The notes: generated from the sequence alone by a model not told the origin. Counted from the first letter of the stretch, positions 8,624-18,284 are shown. The stretch: DNA of 31,923 bases from Streptomyces sp. NRRL S-350 (GCF_000719705.1 NZ_JOHO01000066.1:1-31923); one strand, 5' to 3'. Numbers and translations are program-made.

Positions 8624-11600
8624 GCGTGCTCACTCCGCTCCGGGACGGCGACGGTGTTGGCGGGGTCGGCGTGGCCCGGCTGCCGGAGGCGGTACAGGGC
8701 TCGCTTGGCGATGTCGGGCAGGTGCGCGGCGCCCATCAGTTCCAGGGTGGGGATGTCGCAGCCGAGGTGCCGGCGCAGTGCCGCGGAGAGTTCCAGGAAC
8801 ATCAGGGAGTCGATGCCGAGCAGGTCGAGGCGGCTGGTGCGGTCCAGGCGGTCGACGGGGGTGTGCAGGACGGCGGCGGCAAGCTCGGCGACCTTGTCCT
8901 CGATCAGGACGATGGCCTCGTCTTCGCTCAGCACGGCCACCTCGCTGCGCAGCGAGGTGAGGCTGTCGGTGCTCACCTCATGCTGTCGGAGCAGCGCGCC
9001 GGTCCTGGGCGCCCTGAGAGCGGGCAGGACGCGGCTGATGCTGTCCCAGTCGAAGCGGCCCAGTGCGACGACCGGTGCCGTTCGGGTGTCGAGAAGCCGG
9101 TCGAGTGCGGTGAGCGCGTCGGTGGCGGAGACGGGGGCCATGCCGTAGGAGGCCATCTCGTCGATACGTCCGGTGCGGTGGACGTATCCGGCGTCCGCGA
9201 TGACGCCCCATTGAACGGCGAGGGCGGGGCTGCCGCATCGGTGTCGGGCTCGGATCAGCGCTTCCATCGCGGCGTTGGCGGCGACATAGGGGGCCTGCTG
9301 GATGTTGCCGTCGAGGGCGGCTACCGAACTGTAGGCGAGGAAGAAGTCGGGATCGTGCTCTTCGGCGAGAGCGTCGAGTGCGTGGAGTCCGGCGATCTTG
9401 GGGGCGAGGACGGCCTCCAGCCGGGTGTCGGTGCAGTCGGTCAAGGGAGCGTCCGCGAGGACCATGGCGGCGTGCACGACGCCGCCCAGGCGCCGTTCCC
9501 GCAGGGCGGTGCGCACGGGGTCGAGGGCGCCGGGCCGCGTGACGTCGGCGCAGTGCACGGTGACCTCGACGTTCATGGCGCGAAGCTCGTCGAGCAGTCC
9601 CGCCGCGCCGGGAGTGCGGGCGCCTCGGCGTCCGACGAGATGAAGGTGGCGGGCGCCGCGTGCGGCGAAGTGACGGGCGGTGGCGGCACCGAATCCCGTG
9701 AGGCCACCGGTGATGACGAAGGCGGCGTCGGCGTCGAGTGCGCTCGCGGGCGCGGAGTCGACGACCGGTGGTGGGGCGTCGAACGTGATGACGACCTTCC
9801 CGATGTGCCGGGCGTGGCTCAGCAGGCTGAACGCCTCCCCGAAGCGTTCCGCGGGGAACGCGTGATGGGGCACCGGCCGCCAGCGGCCGGTGGTGACGGC
9901 TTCGGCCAGCGCGGTGAAGTGGCGCCGGACCACGGGCGCCTGCCGGTCGTGCAGGTCCAGCGTGTCCACTTCGAAGAACGAGACGTTGCGGGCCGGCGGG
10001 GAAACGGGCAGCGGATCGTCCCGCTCCGCGTCGCGTCGACCGAGTTCGATGAAACGTCCCTGCGGGGCGAGCAGGTGCAGGCTGCGCTGCCGGGCCTCGC
10101 CGGGCAGGGAGTTGAGGACGACGTCGACGCCGCGGCCGTCGGTCAGGTCGGCGACCTGTTCGGCGAAGTCCAGGGTGCGCGAGTCCAGCACCTGCTCGAC
10201 GCCCAGCAGGTGCAGCAGGCTCCGCTTGGCGGGTGTGCCGGCCGTGGCGATGACGCGCGCGCCGGCGAGCCTCGCGAGTTGCAGGGCGGCCAGCCCGACG
10301 CCCCCGGCGGCGGCGTGCACGAGGACGGTGTCGTCCTCGGTGAGGCCCGCGCACTGCTGGAGGGCGTGGTGTGCGGTGAGGAACGCGGTGGGCAGGGTGG
10401 CTGCCGCGGTGAACGCCATCGCGTCGGGCAGCGGTACGACGTGATCGCTGGAAGCCAGGACGTGGGAGGCCAGAGCGGTGTGGGCCATGGCCGCGACGCG
10501 GTCGCCCGGTGCGAGGTGGGTGACCCCGGGGCCGACCGCGGTGATGACGCCCGCGCAGTCCAGGCCGAGGCCGAGGAATCCGCGGCGCCGGGCTGCGGGC
10601 CGGGGGCTGCTGCCGGTCGCGGTGAGCAGGTCGTGGTGGTTCAGCGCCGCGGCCGCGGTACGGATGAGCACCTGTCCTTCGGCCGGGTGGAATGCGGTGG
10701 TGGCGCGCCAGGTGAAGACGGGGTGTCGTCCGGAGGCGTCGACGTGCAGTGCGTAGTGGGGTTCGGATCCGGATGCGGCCGCGGTGGCGGGCAGCGTGGT
10801 GACCCGAGTGGCGAACCGCCCTCGCGGGGTGAGGACCACTTCGTCGTCGACGGACTCCTCGGGGCTGCCCGCCGCGGCTGCGCTGCCCTGGAGGTGGTGC
10901 AGTTCGTGCAGGAGGCGCTGGAACGTGTCGTCGTTGCCCGGCTCGGTCAGGGCGATGCGACGTACGTTCAGTGCGGGGTGTTCGTTCGCCAAGCTTCGCG
11001 CGGCACCCCACAGGGGGGCGCCGTGGGGTGAGGGTGGCGGGGTGGGCGGCTGCTGGCTGTCGGCGTCGATGATCCAGACGCGCAGGTTCCCTTCGCCTGA
11101 CCGCGGGCTCCGGCCCCAGGCCCGGGTGAGGTCGCGCAGCGCGGCGAGCTGCCGCACGGCGTGGTCGGTGCGTTGCCGTGGTCCCGTTTCGCCGGCCGGT
11201 TCGGCGAGGAGGACCACGTCGCTCACCGGTCGGCGGCCCTCGGCTCCGTCTGCCGCAGCGGTCAGTTCGCGGGCCCAGGAGTCCGCACCGCCTGCCGCCG
11301 GGACGTGGTGGACGCGGCTCCGGGGGCAGGCGGCGAGCAGGGCCCGGGCCAGTCGGTGCGCCAACCCGGTGGGGGCGTCGGCGGTGGGCGTGCTGAGCAG
11401 CCAGGACCGCTGCGTCGGGTGATCGGGCGCGGTTGCGGCGGCGGAGGCCCGTCGCCCGCCCGATGCGTCAGGACGGGTACGGTCCGTTGCCTCGTCGGGG
11501 ACGGCGCGGGCACCGCGCTCCGCGACGACGAGGGACACGTAGGGCCGGTCGGCGGCGGTGTCGTCGTACTGGCCGGTGGCCGCGAAGCCGCAGTCGGCGA

Positions 11601-14600
11601 GCAGGTCGGGCCAGCGGTCGTAGGGCACCAGGGGACCGTCGGGCCGGACGTCCTGGTCGGTGGGGAGCCAGAAGGAGTCCAGCAGGCCGAACACCGGAGC
11701 CAGGAGTTCCGTGCTGTGGGTTTCCAGGGCGATCAGGTGGCCGCCGTCCGCGAGCAGGGTGGCCATGCCGCGCAGCGCGCGGGAGATGTCGCTCGTGGCG
11801 TGCAGGATGTTCGCGGCGATGACGAGGTCGTAGGCACCCGGCTCGAAGCCTTGGGCCACGGGGTCGCTGCCTGCGTCCAGGACCTGGTGGGTGAGGAAGT
11901 CATAGGCGTGGAAGCGCTCCTCGGCGGCGGGGAAGAACGCGGGTGACACGTCGGTGAAGGTGTAGTGGACGCGCTCCGGAGGCAGGTGCGGCAGCAGGGC
12001 CGCGGTGGTGGCGCCGGTGCCCGCACCGACTTCGAGGATGCGCAGCGGCCGGTCGGTGGGCCAACCGGCGACGACGCCGCGGATCCACCCGACGAGCGCC
12101 CGGGTGTGCGGGGCGAAGAAGGCGCCGGCCTCGTAGAACCGTTGGGCGAGGTTGTCGGCGTCGGAGAAGAGGAGCTCCAGGGGGTCGGCGTCACCGGTCA
12201 GGACATCGGCGAGGCGGTCCCCGCACACACCGTAGGTGAGGACGGTGACGGACTGGCCGGGAAAGTCCTCGAGCAGCCGGCTGAACAGTGCCTCGGGGCG
12301 TGGTGCGGCCGGGCTGCTCCAGACGCCGGGCCCGGTGGCGGTGAGGACGCCGGCACTGACGGCTTGGGGCAGCAGGACCTCCAGGAGCCGCGCGTGCTTG
12401 GCCTCGACCCCCGCCTCGATGAGGTCGGCCAGGCCGAACGAGGAGTGCTTCGCGGCTGGGAGCAGGTGGCGCACGGCCCGGGCGGTGGAGTGGGCGCAGG
12501 CTTCGAGCAGGCGTGGCCGCAGCGCGTCGCTGATCCGGTGCAGCCGGCCCAGTCGGGCGTCGTTCTGCCCCCTGACCAGTTCCGGCAGCGACTGCGGGGC
12601 GGGCAGCGGGCTCCGGCCGGGCTCGGGTCGGCCGGGTAGCGGCACCGCGCGCAGGACTTCGGTGAGGCGGTCCGGCCCGTCGGCGGTCACGGTTTCGAGG
12701 CGTCGCAGTTCGCAGCCGAGCAGTTCCATGCACACCTCGCCGTCGTCGTCGCACACGGCGATGTCCCACAGGCCTTCGGGGCCGGTGGCGCGGGTGACGT
12801 GGCTGAAGCCGGAGGAGGGCAGCGTCCGCCAGCTGCGGACGGTGGTGATGCGGGCGGGCAGGAACGGGGCGGGGCGGTCCGCGGTGAACATCAGCGGCAG
12901 ACAGCTCTGCAGGGCCGCGTCCACCAGCGTGGGGTGGGCGATGACTCCGGGCTCGGGCCGGATCGGTGCGGTGGACTCGTAGCGTCCTACGGTCTCCTCC
13001 GCCCCGGTGTGCAGGTGGGTGACGGTCCGGAACGCCGGCCCGTAGTCGAGAGCGGCCCGACGGGCGGCTGCGTAGTGCTCCGGGGCGGGATGCCGGTTCG
13101 GCAGCCGGCGTTCCAGGGCCGCGACGTCCAGCGGGGGGCGCTGTGGGCGCAGCAGGCTCCGCACGCCGGCGCGGACGTGCTCGGTCCAGTCCTGTTCGCC
13201 GGTGCGGCTTCGAATGGTGAGCCTGCCGTCCCGGGAGAGGTGGGTGGCCAGGTGGATGTCGTCGTCCCCGTCCTCGGGGCTTGCGGAGTCGGTGCTCCAG
13301 TCGAGGGTCAGGGCCCGGTCGATGGACAGGCCGGTGATTTCGAGTGGTCCGTCGTGTCGGCTCCGGGCGGCGGCCAACGCCATTTCCACGAAGCCTGCGG
13401 CGGGCCAGACGACGGCGTCCGCGACCCGATGGTCTTCCATCCAGGACAGCCGGTCGGCGTCCAGACGGTTCGACCACGTGGCCTCCGGCCCGGCTTGGCG
13501 GGAGCCGAGCAGGGGGTGGGGACCGGCGGCATTCTCACCGGGGGCGTCTTCCTGCCACCAGGACGCGTCCCCGTTCCAGTGCCGCTCGCGCTGCCACGCC
13601 ACCGCCGGCAGGTCGGCCACCGCGCCGGGACGGGGGAAGTAGCCGTCCCAGTCCACCGCCGCCCCGGCGGCGAGTACGTGCAGGGCGGTCCGCTGCAGCG
13701 CGTCCACGGTGGCGAACGTCCGGGACAGCGTGGGAACGATCACGCCGGGAGCGGGGGCGTCGGCGGTGGCGCGCCGCAGATAGGCGGTCAGCACGGGGTG
13801 GGGGCCGACTTCGACCAGGACGTCGCAGGCGGCGTCCCCGGCCGTCAATTCGGTGGCGGCCTGGTGGAAGCGGACGGGGCGGCGGATGTTGGCCCACCAG
13901 TACTCGGCGTCCAGGGCCTGCCCTGACTCAAGGCGGCCGGTCACCGAGGAGACCATCGGGATGCGGAAGGACCGGGGGGTCAGGGATTCCAGCGCGCGAG
14001 CCAACTGGTCACGCACGGGCGCCATGGCTTCGGTGTGGAAGGCGTAGTCGAGGCGCAGGTCCCGGAAGAAGACGCCGTCGGAATCCAGTGCGGCGCCGAG
14101 GGCCGCAAGGTCCTCGTGCGGGCCCGCGAGGGTGACGTCCTGGTCGGAGTTGATCGCGGCGATCTCGACGCGGCCGGTGAGCTGAGCCTGCTCGAGCCTT
14201 TCCCTGGCGGCGTGTTCGCTCAGGCCCACCGCGGCCATGCCGCCCGAGCCCGCCGTGGCGGCCTGGGCGAGGCTGCGGGCGGCGATGACGCGGCAGGCTT
14301 GCGCCCGGGTGAGGCCACCCGCGCAGTACGCGGCGGCCACCTCCCCGACGCTGTGTCCCATGACGGCGTGCGGATCGACGCCGCGGGCGGCCAGGGCGGC
14401 GACCAGGCCCGCCTGGACGGCGAACAGCATCGGCTGCGCGACTTCCGTGCGGTCCCAACGGGAGGCGTCGGCGCAGGCCATCTCCTCGCGCACGCTCCAG
14501 CCGAGCAGGGGCTCGAGCTCGTCGCTGACGGCGTCGACTTCGCTGGTGAACGCATCGTCCCGGCCGAGGAGTTCGGCCCCCATGCCGGCCCACTGCGATC

Positions 14601-16371
14601 CGTTCCCGCAGAAGACGAAGCCGATCCGGCCTCCGCTCACCAGACGTTCGGTGGCGGTGGCGGCTTCCTGCCCCCGGGCCGCCCGGGCCAGGACCTCCGC
14701 GGCCTGGGCGGGACCGGTCGCGAAGAACGCCATGCCGTGGCGGCGCCGGGTCCGTCGCCGGCACGAGGTGAAGGCGGCGTCGTACAGGGCCTCGGGCCCC
14801 TGCGAGGAGTCGGCGGCCATCGCGGCGAAGTGCTCCGCCCAGGACTCCAGGGCGGCGGTCAGCGCCTGGGCCGTGTGGGCGGAGACGACGACCGGCACCG
14901 GCCGCGCCGCAGCGCCGGCGACCGGCGCGGAGGGGTCGCCCGGCGCGGCGCCGTCGGCGCCGACAGCGCGGGCCGGTGGCACCGACGGTACGGGCGGAGC
15001 GGCCGGGACGGGCGGTGCGGCCAGAACGGCGTGCGCGTTGGCGCCACCGATGCCGAAGGAGTTGATGCCGACCACCACGCGGCTGTCGCCGGGAACGGGG
15101 CGGGCGGTGAGTACCGGCTGCAGACCGAGGCGGTCGAAGTCGATCTTCGGGTTGGGTGGATCGGCGTGCAGGGTCCTCGGTATGGAACGGGACTTGATGA
15201 CGATCAGCGACTTCAGCACACCCGCCATCCCGGCCGCCGCTTCCAGGTGCCCGAGGTTGGACTTGATCGAACCGATCGGGAGCGGGGCGTCGGCACGTCG
15301 GCTGCCGAGCACCTCCCCCAGCGCCGCGCACTCGACGGGGTCTCCGACCAGGGTGCCGGTGCCGTGCGCCTCCACGTAGGACACGTCGCGCGGGTCGATG
15401 CCGGCGGTGGCGTACACACGGCGCAGCAGAGCGGCCTGGGTGCGTGAACTCGGTGCGGACAGGCCCACGGTGCGGCCGTCGGAGTTGAGTGCGGTGGCCA
15501 GGACGACGCCATGCACGCGGTCGCCGTCGGCGAGGGCGGCGGCCAGGGGTTTCAGGACGAGCATCACGGCACCCTCGGAGCGCACGAAGCCGTCGGCCGC
15601 TGCGCCGAAGGGGTGGCAGCGCCCCGTCGGCGAGAGCACTCCGGCCTGCGCGTAGCCGACGAAGGGTCCGGGCGCCAGCATCAGGTTCACCGCGCCTGCC
15701 ATGGCGAGCGGGCTGCGGCCGGTGCGCAGGTGTTCGCACGCCTGGTGCAGCGCGGTCAGACCGGAGGAGCAGGCGCTGTCCACGGCGCTGGACGGTCCGG
15801 TCAGGTCCAGTTCGTACGAGACGCGGTTGGCCGTGGTCGACAGGAGTCCGCCGGTGGTGGTGTAGGGATTGCTCGAACGCAGGCGGCGCGCCTGCAGGTC
15901 GGCGTAGTCGTGGTTGGAGACACCGGTGACGACGGCGGTTTCGGTGCCGGCCAGGGCACGGATGTCGAGGGCGGCGTCGTCGAGGGCTTCGACCGCGCAT
16001 TCGAGGAGCAGACGCTGCTGCGGATCGATGCGGGAGGCTTCCTTGGGAGTGATGCCGAAGTACGAGGTGTCGAAGCCGGTGACCTCCGGCTCGGGTAGGA
16101 AACCGCCCGCGAGGGAGTGGAACTTGCCCGGACTCCCGGAGCGACGGGCTTGGTGGGCACTGATGTCGAAGCGGTCCGGGGGCATGGTGCCGACCAGGTC
16201 GCGTCCGTCGTGCAGGGCCTGCCCGAGCTGGTCCAGGCGGTGGATGCCGCCCGGCAGGCGCAGGCCCACCCCGATCACGGCCACGGCGTCAGCAGGCAGC
16301 GGGGGATGGCCGGGAGGCGGCTGGTCGACGTCGGAGGAGGCGTACGGAGAGGATGTACGGGGTTCAGCCAT
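8620..16371 (-). CDS. Single-module, fungal-type highly reducing type I polyketide synthase (KS-AT-DH-cMT-ER-KR-ACP)
   Basis: 2583 residues from the ATG at 16371, which has GGAGGAA 4 bases upstream; an ATG at 16395 would add 8 residues. KS about 28-452 has Cys201 in DSACSSG, His336 in EAHGTGT and His375 in KSNLGHLEA. AT about 583-885 has FCGNGSQWAGMG and GHSVGE (S674), with YAFH at 776-779 suggesting malonyl-CoA. DH about 950-1228 has H981 (DHRVADAVVWP, Asp where Gly is usual) and D1151 (HPTLVDAALQ). C-methyltransferase about 1395-1615 has LEVGAGTGA (1446-1454). A structural-KR-like linker spans about 1655-1850. ER about 1888-2198 has HAAAGGVG (2019-2026). KR about 2215-2450 has TGGLTGFG, S2348 or S2349, Y2362 and N2366. 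ACP about 2475-2560 has GIDSL (S2522). All domains look competent. With one module and no TE, iterative use is inferred. The product is probably a reduced, alpha-methylated chain. Confidence 0.95.
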   Translation of the reverse strand: MAEPRTSSPYASSDVDQPPPGHPPLPADAVAVIGVGLRLPGGIHRLDQLGQALHDGRDLVGTMPPDRFDISAHQARRSGSPGKFHSLAGGFLPEPEVTGFDTSYFGITPKEASRIDPQQRLLLECAVEALDDAALDIRALAGTETAVVTGVSNHDYADLQARRLRSSNPYTTTGGLLSTTANRVSYELDLTGPSSAVDSACSSGLTALHQACEHLRTGRSPLAMAGAVNLMLAPGPFVGYAQAGVLSPTGRCHPFGAAADGFVRSEGAVMLVLKPLAAALADGDRVHGVVLATALNSDGRTVGLSAPSSRTQAALLRRVYATAGIDPRDVSYVEAHGTGTLVGDPVECAALGEVLGSRRADAPLPIGSIKSNLGHLEAAAGMAGVLKSLIVIKSRSIPRTLHADPPNPKIDFDRLGLQPVLTARPVPGDSRVVVGINSFGIGGANAHAVLAAPPVPAAPPVPSVPPARAVGADGAAPGDPSAPVAGAAARPVPVVVSAHTAQALTAALESWAEHFAAMAADSSQGPEALYDAAFTSCRRRTRRRHGMAFFATGPAQAAEVLARAARGQEAATATERLVSGGRIGFVFCGNGSQWAGMGAELLGRDDAFTSEVDAVSDELEPLLGWSVREEMACADASRWDRTEVAQPMLFAVQAGLVAALAARGVDPHAVMGHSVGEVAAAYCAGGLTRAQACRVIAARSLAQAATAGSGGMAAVGLSEHAARERLEQAQLTGRVEIAAINSDQDVTLAGPHEDLAALGAALDSDGVFFRDLRLDYAFHTEAMAPVRDQLARALESLTPRSFRIPMVSSVTGRLESGQALDAEYWWANIRRPVRFHQAATELTAGDAACDVLVEVGPHPVLTAYLRRATADAPAPGVIVPTLSRTFATVDALQRTALHVLAAGAAVDWDGYFPRPGAVADLPAVAWQRERHWNGDASWWQEDAPGENAAGPHPLLGSRQAGPEATWSNRLDADRLSWMEDHRVADAVVWPAAGFVEMALAAARSRHDGPLEITGLSIDRALTLDWSTDSASPEDGDDDIHLATHLSRDGRLTIRSRTGEQDWTEHVRAGVRSLLRPQRPPLDVAALERRLPNRHPAPEHYAAARRAALDYGPAFRTVTHLHTGAEETVGRYESTAPIRPEPGVIAHPTLVDAALQSCLPLMFTADRPAPFLPARITTVRSWRTLPSSGFSHVTRATGPEGLWDIAVCDDDGEVCMELLGCELRRLETVTADGPDRLTEVLRAVPLPGRPEPGRSPLPAPQSLPELVRGQNDARLGRLHRISDALRPRLLEACAHSTARAVRHLLPAAKHSSFGLADLIEAGVEAKHARLLEVLLPQAVSAGVLTATGPGVWSSPAAPRPEALFSRLLEDFPGQSVTVLTYGVCGDRLADVLTGDADPLELLFSDADNLAQRFYEAGAFFAPHTRALVGWIRGVVAGWPTDRPLRILEVGAGTGATTAALLPHLPPERVHYTFTDVSPAFFPAAEERFHAYDFLTHQVLDAGSDPVAQGFEPGAYDLVIAANILHATSDISRALRGMATLLADGGHLIALETHSTELLAPVFGLLDSFWLPTDQDVRPDGPLVPYDRWPDLLADCGFAATGQYDDTAADRPYVSLVVAERGARAVPDEATDRTRPDASGGRRASAAATAPDHPTQRSWLLSTPTADAPTGLAHRLARALLAACPRSRVHHVPAAGGADSWARELTAAADGAEGRRPVSDVVLLAEPAGETGPRQRTDHAVRQLAALRDLTRAWGRSPRSGEGNLRVWIIDADSQQPPTPPPSPHGAPLWGAARSLANEHPALNVRRIALTEPGNDDTFQRLLHELHHLQGSAAAAGSPEESVDDEVVLTPRGRFATRVTTLPATAAASGSEPHYALHVDASGRHPVFTWRATTAFHPAEGQVLIRTAAAALNHHDLLTATGSSPRPAARRRGFLGLGLDCAGVITAVGPGVTHLAPGDRVAAMAHTALASHVLASSDHVVPLPDAMAFTAAATLPTAFLTAHHALQQCAGLTEDDTVLVHAAAGGVGLAALQLARLAGARVIATAGTPAKRSLLHLLGVEQVLDSRTLDFAEQVADLTDGRGVDVVLNSLPGEARQRSLHLLAPQGRFIELGRRDAERDDPLPVSPPARNVSFFEVDTLDLHDRQAPVVRRHFTALAEAVTTGRWRPVPHHAFPAERFGEAFSLLSHARHIGKVVITFDAPPPVVDSAPASALDADAAFVITGGLTGFGAATARHFAARGARHLHLVGRRGARTPGAAGLLDELRAMNVEVTVHCADVTRPGALDPVRTALRERRLGGVVHAAMVLADAPLTDCTDTRLEAVLAPKIAGLHALDALAEEHDPDFFLAYSSVAALDGNIQQAPYVAANAAMEALIRARHRCGSPALAVQWGVIADAGYVHRTGRIDEMASYGMAPVSATDALTALDRLLDTRTAPVVALGRFDWDSISRVLPALRAPRTGALLRQHEVSTDSLTSLRSEVAVLSEDEAIVLIEDKVAELAAAVLHTPVDRLDRTSRLDLLGIDSLMFLELSAALRRHLGCDIPTLELMGAAHLPDIAKRALYRLRQPGHADPANTVAVPERSEHA

Positions 16372-16515
16372 GGAGTTCCTCCACATGAGCGGCACGGGTT
16401 CGGATCTCAGGGATGGTGAGGCGACGACGGGGCGGGTCGGGGCAGCGCTCGAGCGCCGAGGGGATGTGCGGAGCGGGGCCGCGGTGTCCGCCCCCGGAGT
16501 TGCCGGGCCGGACGG

Positions 16516-17379
16516 CTACCCGGTCGGCTGCACCGGCTTGCGACCCCATACGGAGACGGCGTGCATGCCGAGATCCGTGAAGTCCGGTCGGTCGATCAAG
16601 GAAAGCGCCGCGTCCAGCTCGTCGGCCAGGGGAGAGCCGTTCCGGGCCTGGTGGTCGCGGAGTTGTGCGAACGACAGCCGCCAGAACTCGTCAGCGGGGC
16701 CGCCGGCACCGATCATCACCGGCTGCACCGCCATGCCGCCCAAGACGAAGCCGGCACCGGTCACCAGGGCTTGCAACCGTCGGCCCAGGCGGAGATCGCT
16801 GCCCTGGGAGGCCCCGAGGGTCCGCTCGGCGACGAGCAGGCCCTGACGCATCACCGGGTGGGGTGAGGCATCGGCGGGCCCCAGGTCGAGATCCTCGGCC
16901 AGGAGGAGGCCACCGGGGCGCAGCCACTCGGCCATGGCGGCCAACGCCTGTGCGGGGTCGGCCAGATGGCACAGGACCATCCGGGCGTGGATCACGTCGA
17001 AGGAGCCGGTCGGAAAGCCGTCCCGGGTCACGTCGTGGCTCAGGACGGTGATGCGCTCCTCGGTCGCGAGGTCCGCGAAGAAACGGGTGTCGATGTCCGT
17101 CGCGGTGACGTCACCGCTCGGGCAGATCCGGGCCAGCATCCGGGCCACCGACCCAGCGCCTGCCCCGACTTCCAGACAGCGGGCCGTGGCGGGCACGCCT
17201 GCCTGTCCGAGGTACTGCTCGGTGAACGGGTCCCACAGGTCCTGCAGCGCACGCAGCCGGCCTTGTTCACCGGTCCTCTGATGGCCGAAGGCCCCGGCCT
17301 CGTAGCCGGACGCCGCCTCGGAGCGGGACGCCGCCTCGGATCCGGGCCCGCGCCCGGTCGTGGGATTGGATCTGGTCAA
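16516..17379 (-). CDS. Class I SAM-dependent methyltransferase
   Basis: A 287-residue UbiE/Methyltransf-11-like enzyme. SAM motif I is CLEVGAGAGSVA (68-79), followed by VTATDID (motif II), FDVIHARMVLCHL (motif IV) and WLRPGGLLLAED. The C-terminal third is a helical cap ending SVWGRKPVQ. I chose the TTG at 17379 because AGGAAGG lies 8 bases upstream and the resulting length is normal. A GTG at 17484 would add a low-complexity 35-residue extension without homology-like features. It lies 144 bp upstream of the PKS on the same strand and is probably co-transcribed. The substrate is unknown: a tailoring O-methylation or carboxyl methylation of the polyketide is plausible, because C-methylation is already supplied by the PKS. 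Confidence 0.85.
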   Translation of the reverse strand: MTRSNPTTGRGPGSEAASRSEAASGYEAGAFGHQRTGEQGRLRALQDLWDPFTEQYLGQAGVPATARCLEVGAGAGSVARMLARICPSGDVTATDIDTRFFADLATEERITVLSHDVTRDGFPTGSFDVIHARMVLCHLADPAQALAAMAEWLRPGGLLLAEDLDLGPADASPHPVMRQGLLVAERTLGASQGSDLRLGRRLQALVTGAGFVLGGMAVQPVMIGAGGPADEFWRLSFAQLRDHQARNGSPLADELDAALSLIDRPDFTDLGMHAVSVWGRKPVQPTG

Positions 17380-17596
17380 CGTGGTGGCCTTCCTGGGCTG
17401 GGTATCGGATGTTCTGGTCGCAGCCACTCCTCGGCGGGCCGGCACGAGGACGGCCGCCTGCTGGCGGGCTGCGGGCTGGTTCACCGCGTGGTCGCGTCAC
17501 GGTGGCTGCCGAGGTGGCGGATGCCACACCCGACCGCAAGCCGGGCCTCGCAGTCCTCGGCATCGAGCCTTACGGCCGGCCGCCCGCACGACGAGC

Positions 17597-17632
17597 TTGC
17601 GGTTGCGGTTGCGGTTGCGGTTGCGGTTGCGG
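17597..17632. repeat. Hexamer repeat (ttgcgg) x 6
   Basis: Six perfect consecutive copies of ttgcgg, followed by the degenerate ctgtgg. It sits about 220 bp upstream of the PKS-operon methyltransferase start. Copy number is expected to vary between isolates. Confidence 0.95.
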
Positions 17633-17745
17633 CTGTGGGTCCGGTCCGCGGCGCGCCGTCGGCCTCACCTGATCAACCCGGGCCGCAGGCAAGCCCTTTC
17701 CCGCTCCCGCCCGCATCAGCCCGTCCCGGGCCCGCCCCGCCGCGC

Positions 17746-17787
17746 CGACCGTTCCCGTCCCCGCAGCGACCGTTCCCGTCCCCGCAG
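17746..17787. repeat. 21-bp tandem duplication
   Basis: Bases 17746-17766 (cgaccgttcccgtcc...) are repeated exactly at 17767-17787 and followed by the first five bases of a third copy. Non-coding. Confidence 0.9.
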
Positions 17788-18026
17788 CGACCGCGACGCC
17801 GGCCCTGCGCGGGAACACCGCCATCGACACCCGGCGCCACCAGGCCCTCGGCAGGCGCCGCGGGTCCGATGCCGCCCGGCGAACTCTCGCGGCGTGGTGG
17901 CGGCCGCCACCAGTGCCTCGCACGCGGCGGGAAACGGGCCTCCACCGCTCCCGCCGATCCCGCCGCCGGCTTCAGGCCCGCGATGGCGCGGGAGCCGACC
18001 TCAGCAAGGGCGACCCCGGTGAGGAT

Positions 18027-18284
18027 TCAGGTGCCCGCGCCCACAGGGTCCGCCGGCCGGACGGCGGCGGAGCTGCTGTCGGCGTTCGAGGCGGAGGTCG
18101 CGCTCCACGTGGAGGACCGGGTGGCATGCCGGCCGTGGGAGGAGGAAGCCCGCGCCCCGGCTCCGCGCACCGGGGCGCCGGCCGAACCGCCGGGACCGCA
18201 CGCGGTCAGCGCCCGCACCGCGGCGACGAGCGCGGTGGCCGGTCTTCGTGCGCAGGCGTGCATACCCCTCATCACTTTCGACAT
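18027..18284 (-). CDS. Possible small lipoprotein (weak)
   Basis: An 85-residue open frame with streptomycete-like third positions. It starts with an ATG preceded by GGGGA. The N-terminus has basic residues, a short hydrophobic stretch and a lipobox-like LTAC around Cys28, followed by a Gly/Ala-rich segment, as in secreted lipoproteins. Against it: an Arg interrupts the hydrophobic core, the remainder shows no domain, and the plus-strand frame with the same wobble position is also open, so composition does not settle the strand. It lies divergent from the hydroxylase gene. It may be a spurious frame or a degraded lipoprotein. Confidence 0.3.
   Translation of the reverse strand: MSKVMRGMHACARRPATALVAAVRALTACGPGGSAGAPVRGAGARASSSHGRHATRSSTWSATSASNADSSSAAVRPADPVGAGT

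Larger units (their letters stand above)
17380..18026. other. Long spacer with simple repeats
   Basis: Between the methyltransferase and the next candidate gene there is about 650 bp with no supportable gene. Frames open on both strands give Arg/Pro/Gly-rich or repeat translations. It contains a hexamer repeat and a 21-bp duplication, listed separately. It should include the promoter of the methyltransferase-PKS-thioesterase operon; no clear boxes were seen. Confidence 0.5.

Noticed and set aside
16364..16549. 61-codon minus-strand frame between the methyltransferase and the PKS, overlapping the PKS start
   Set aside because: It overlaps both neighbours and its composition is mixed. The start lies inside methyltransferase codons without its own Shine-Dalgarno. 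It could act as a coupling leader, but nothing supports a product.
17570..17923. Pro-Gln repeat protein on the minus strand (and Val-Ala or Leu-Arg repeats on the plus strand)
   Set aside because: The repeats are just the ttgcgg hexamer read in different frames; no start signal or domain.
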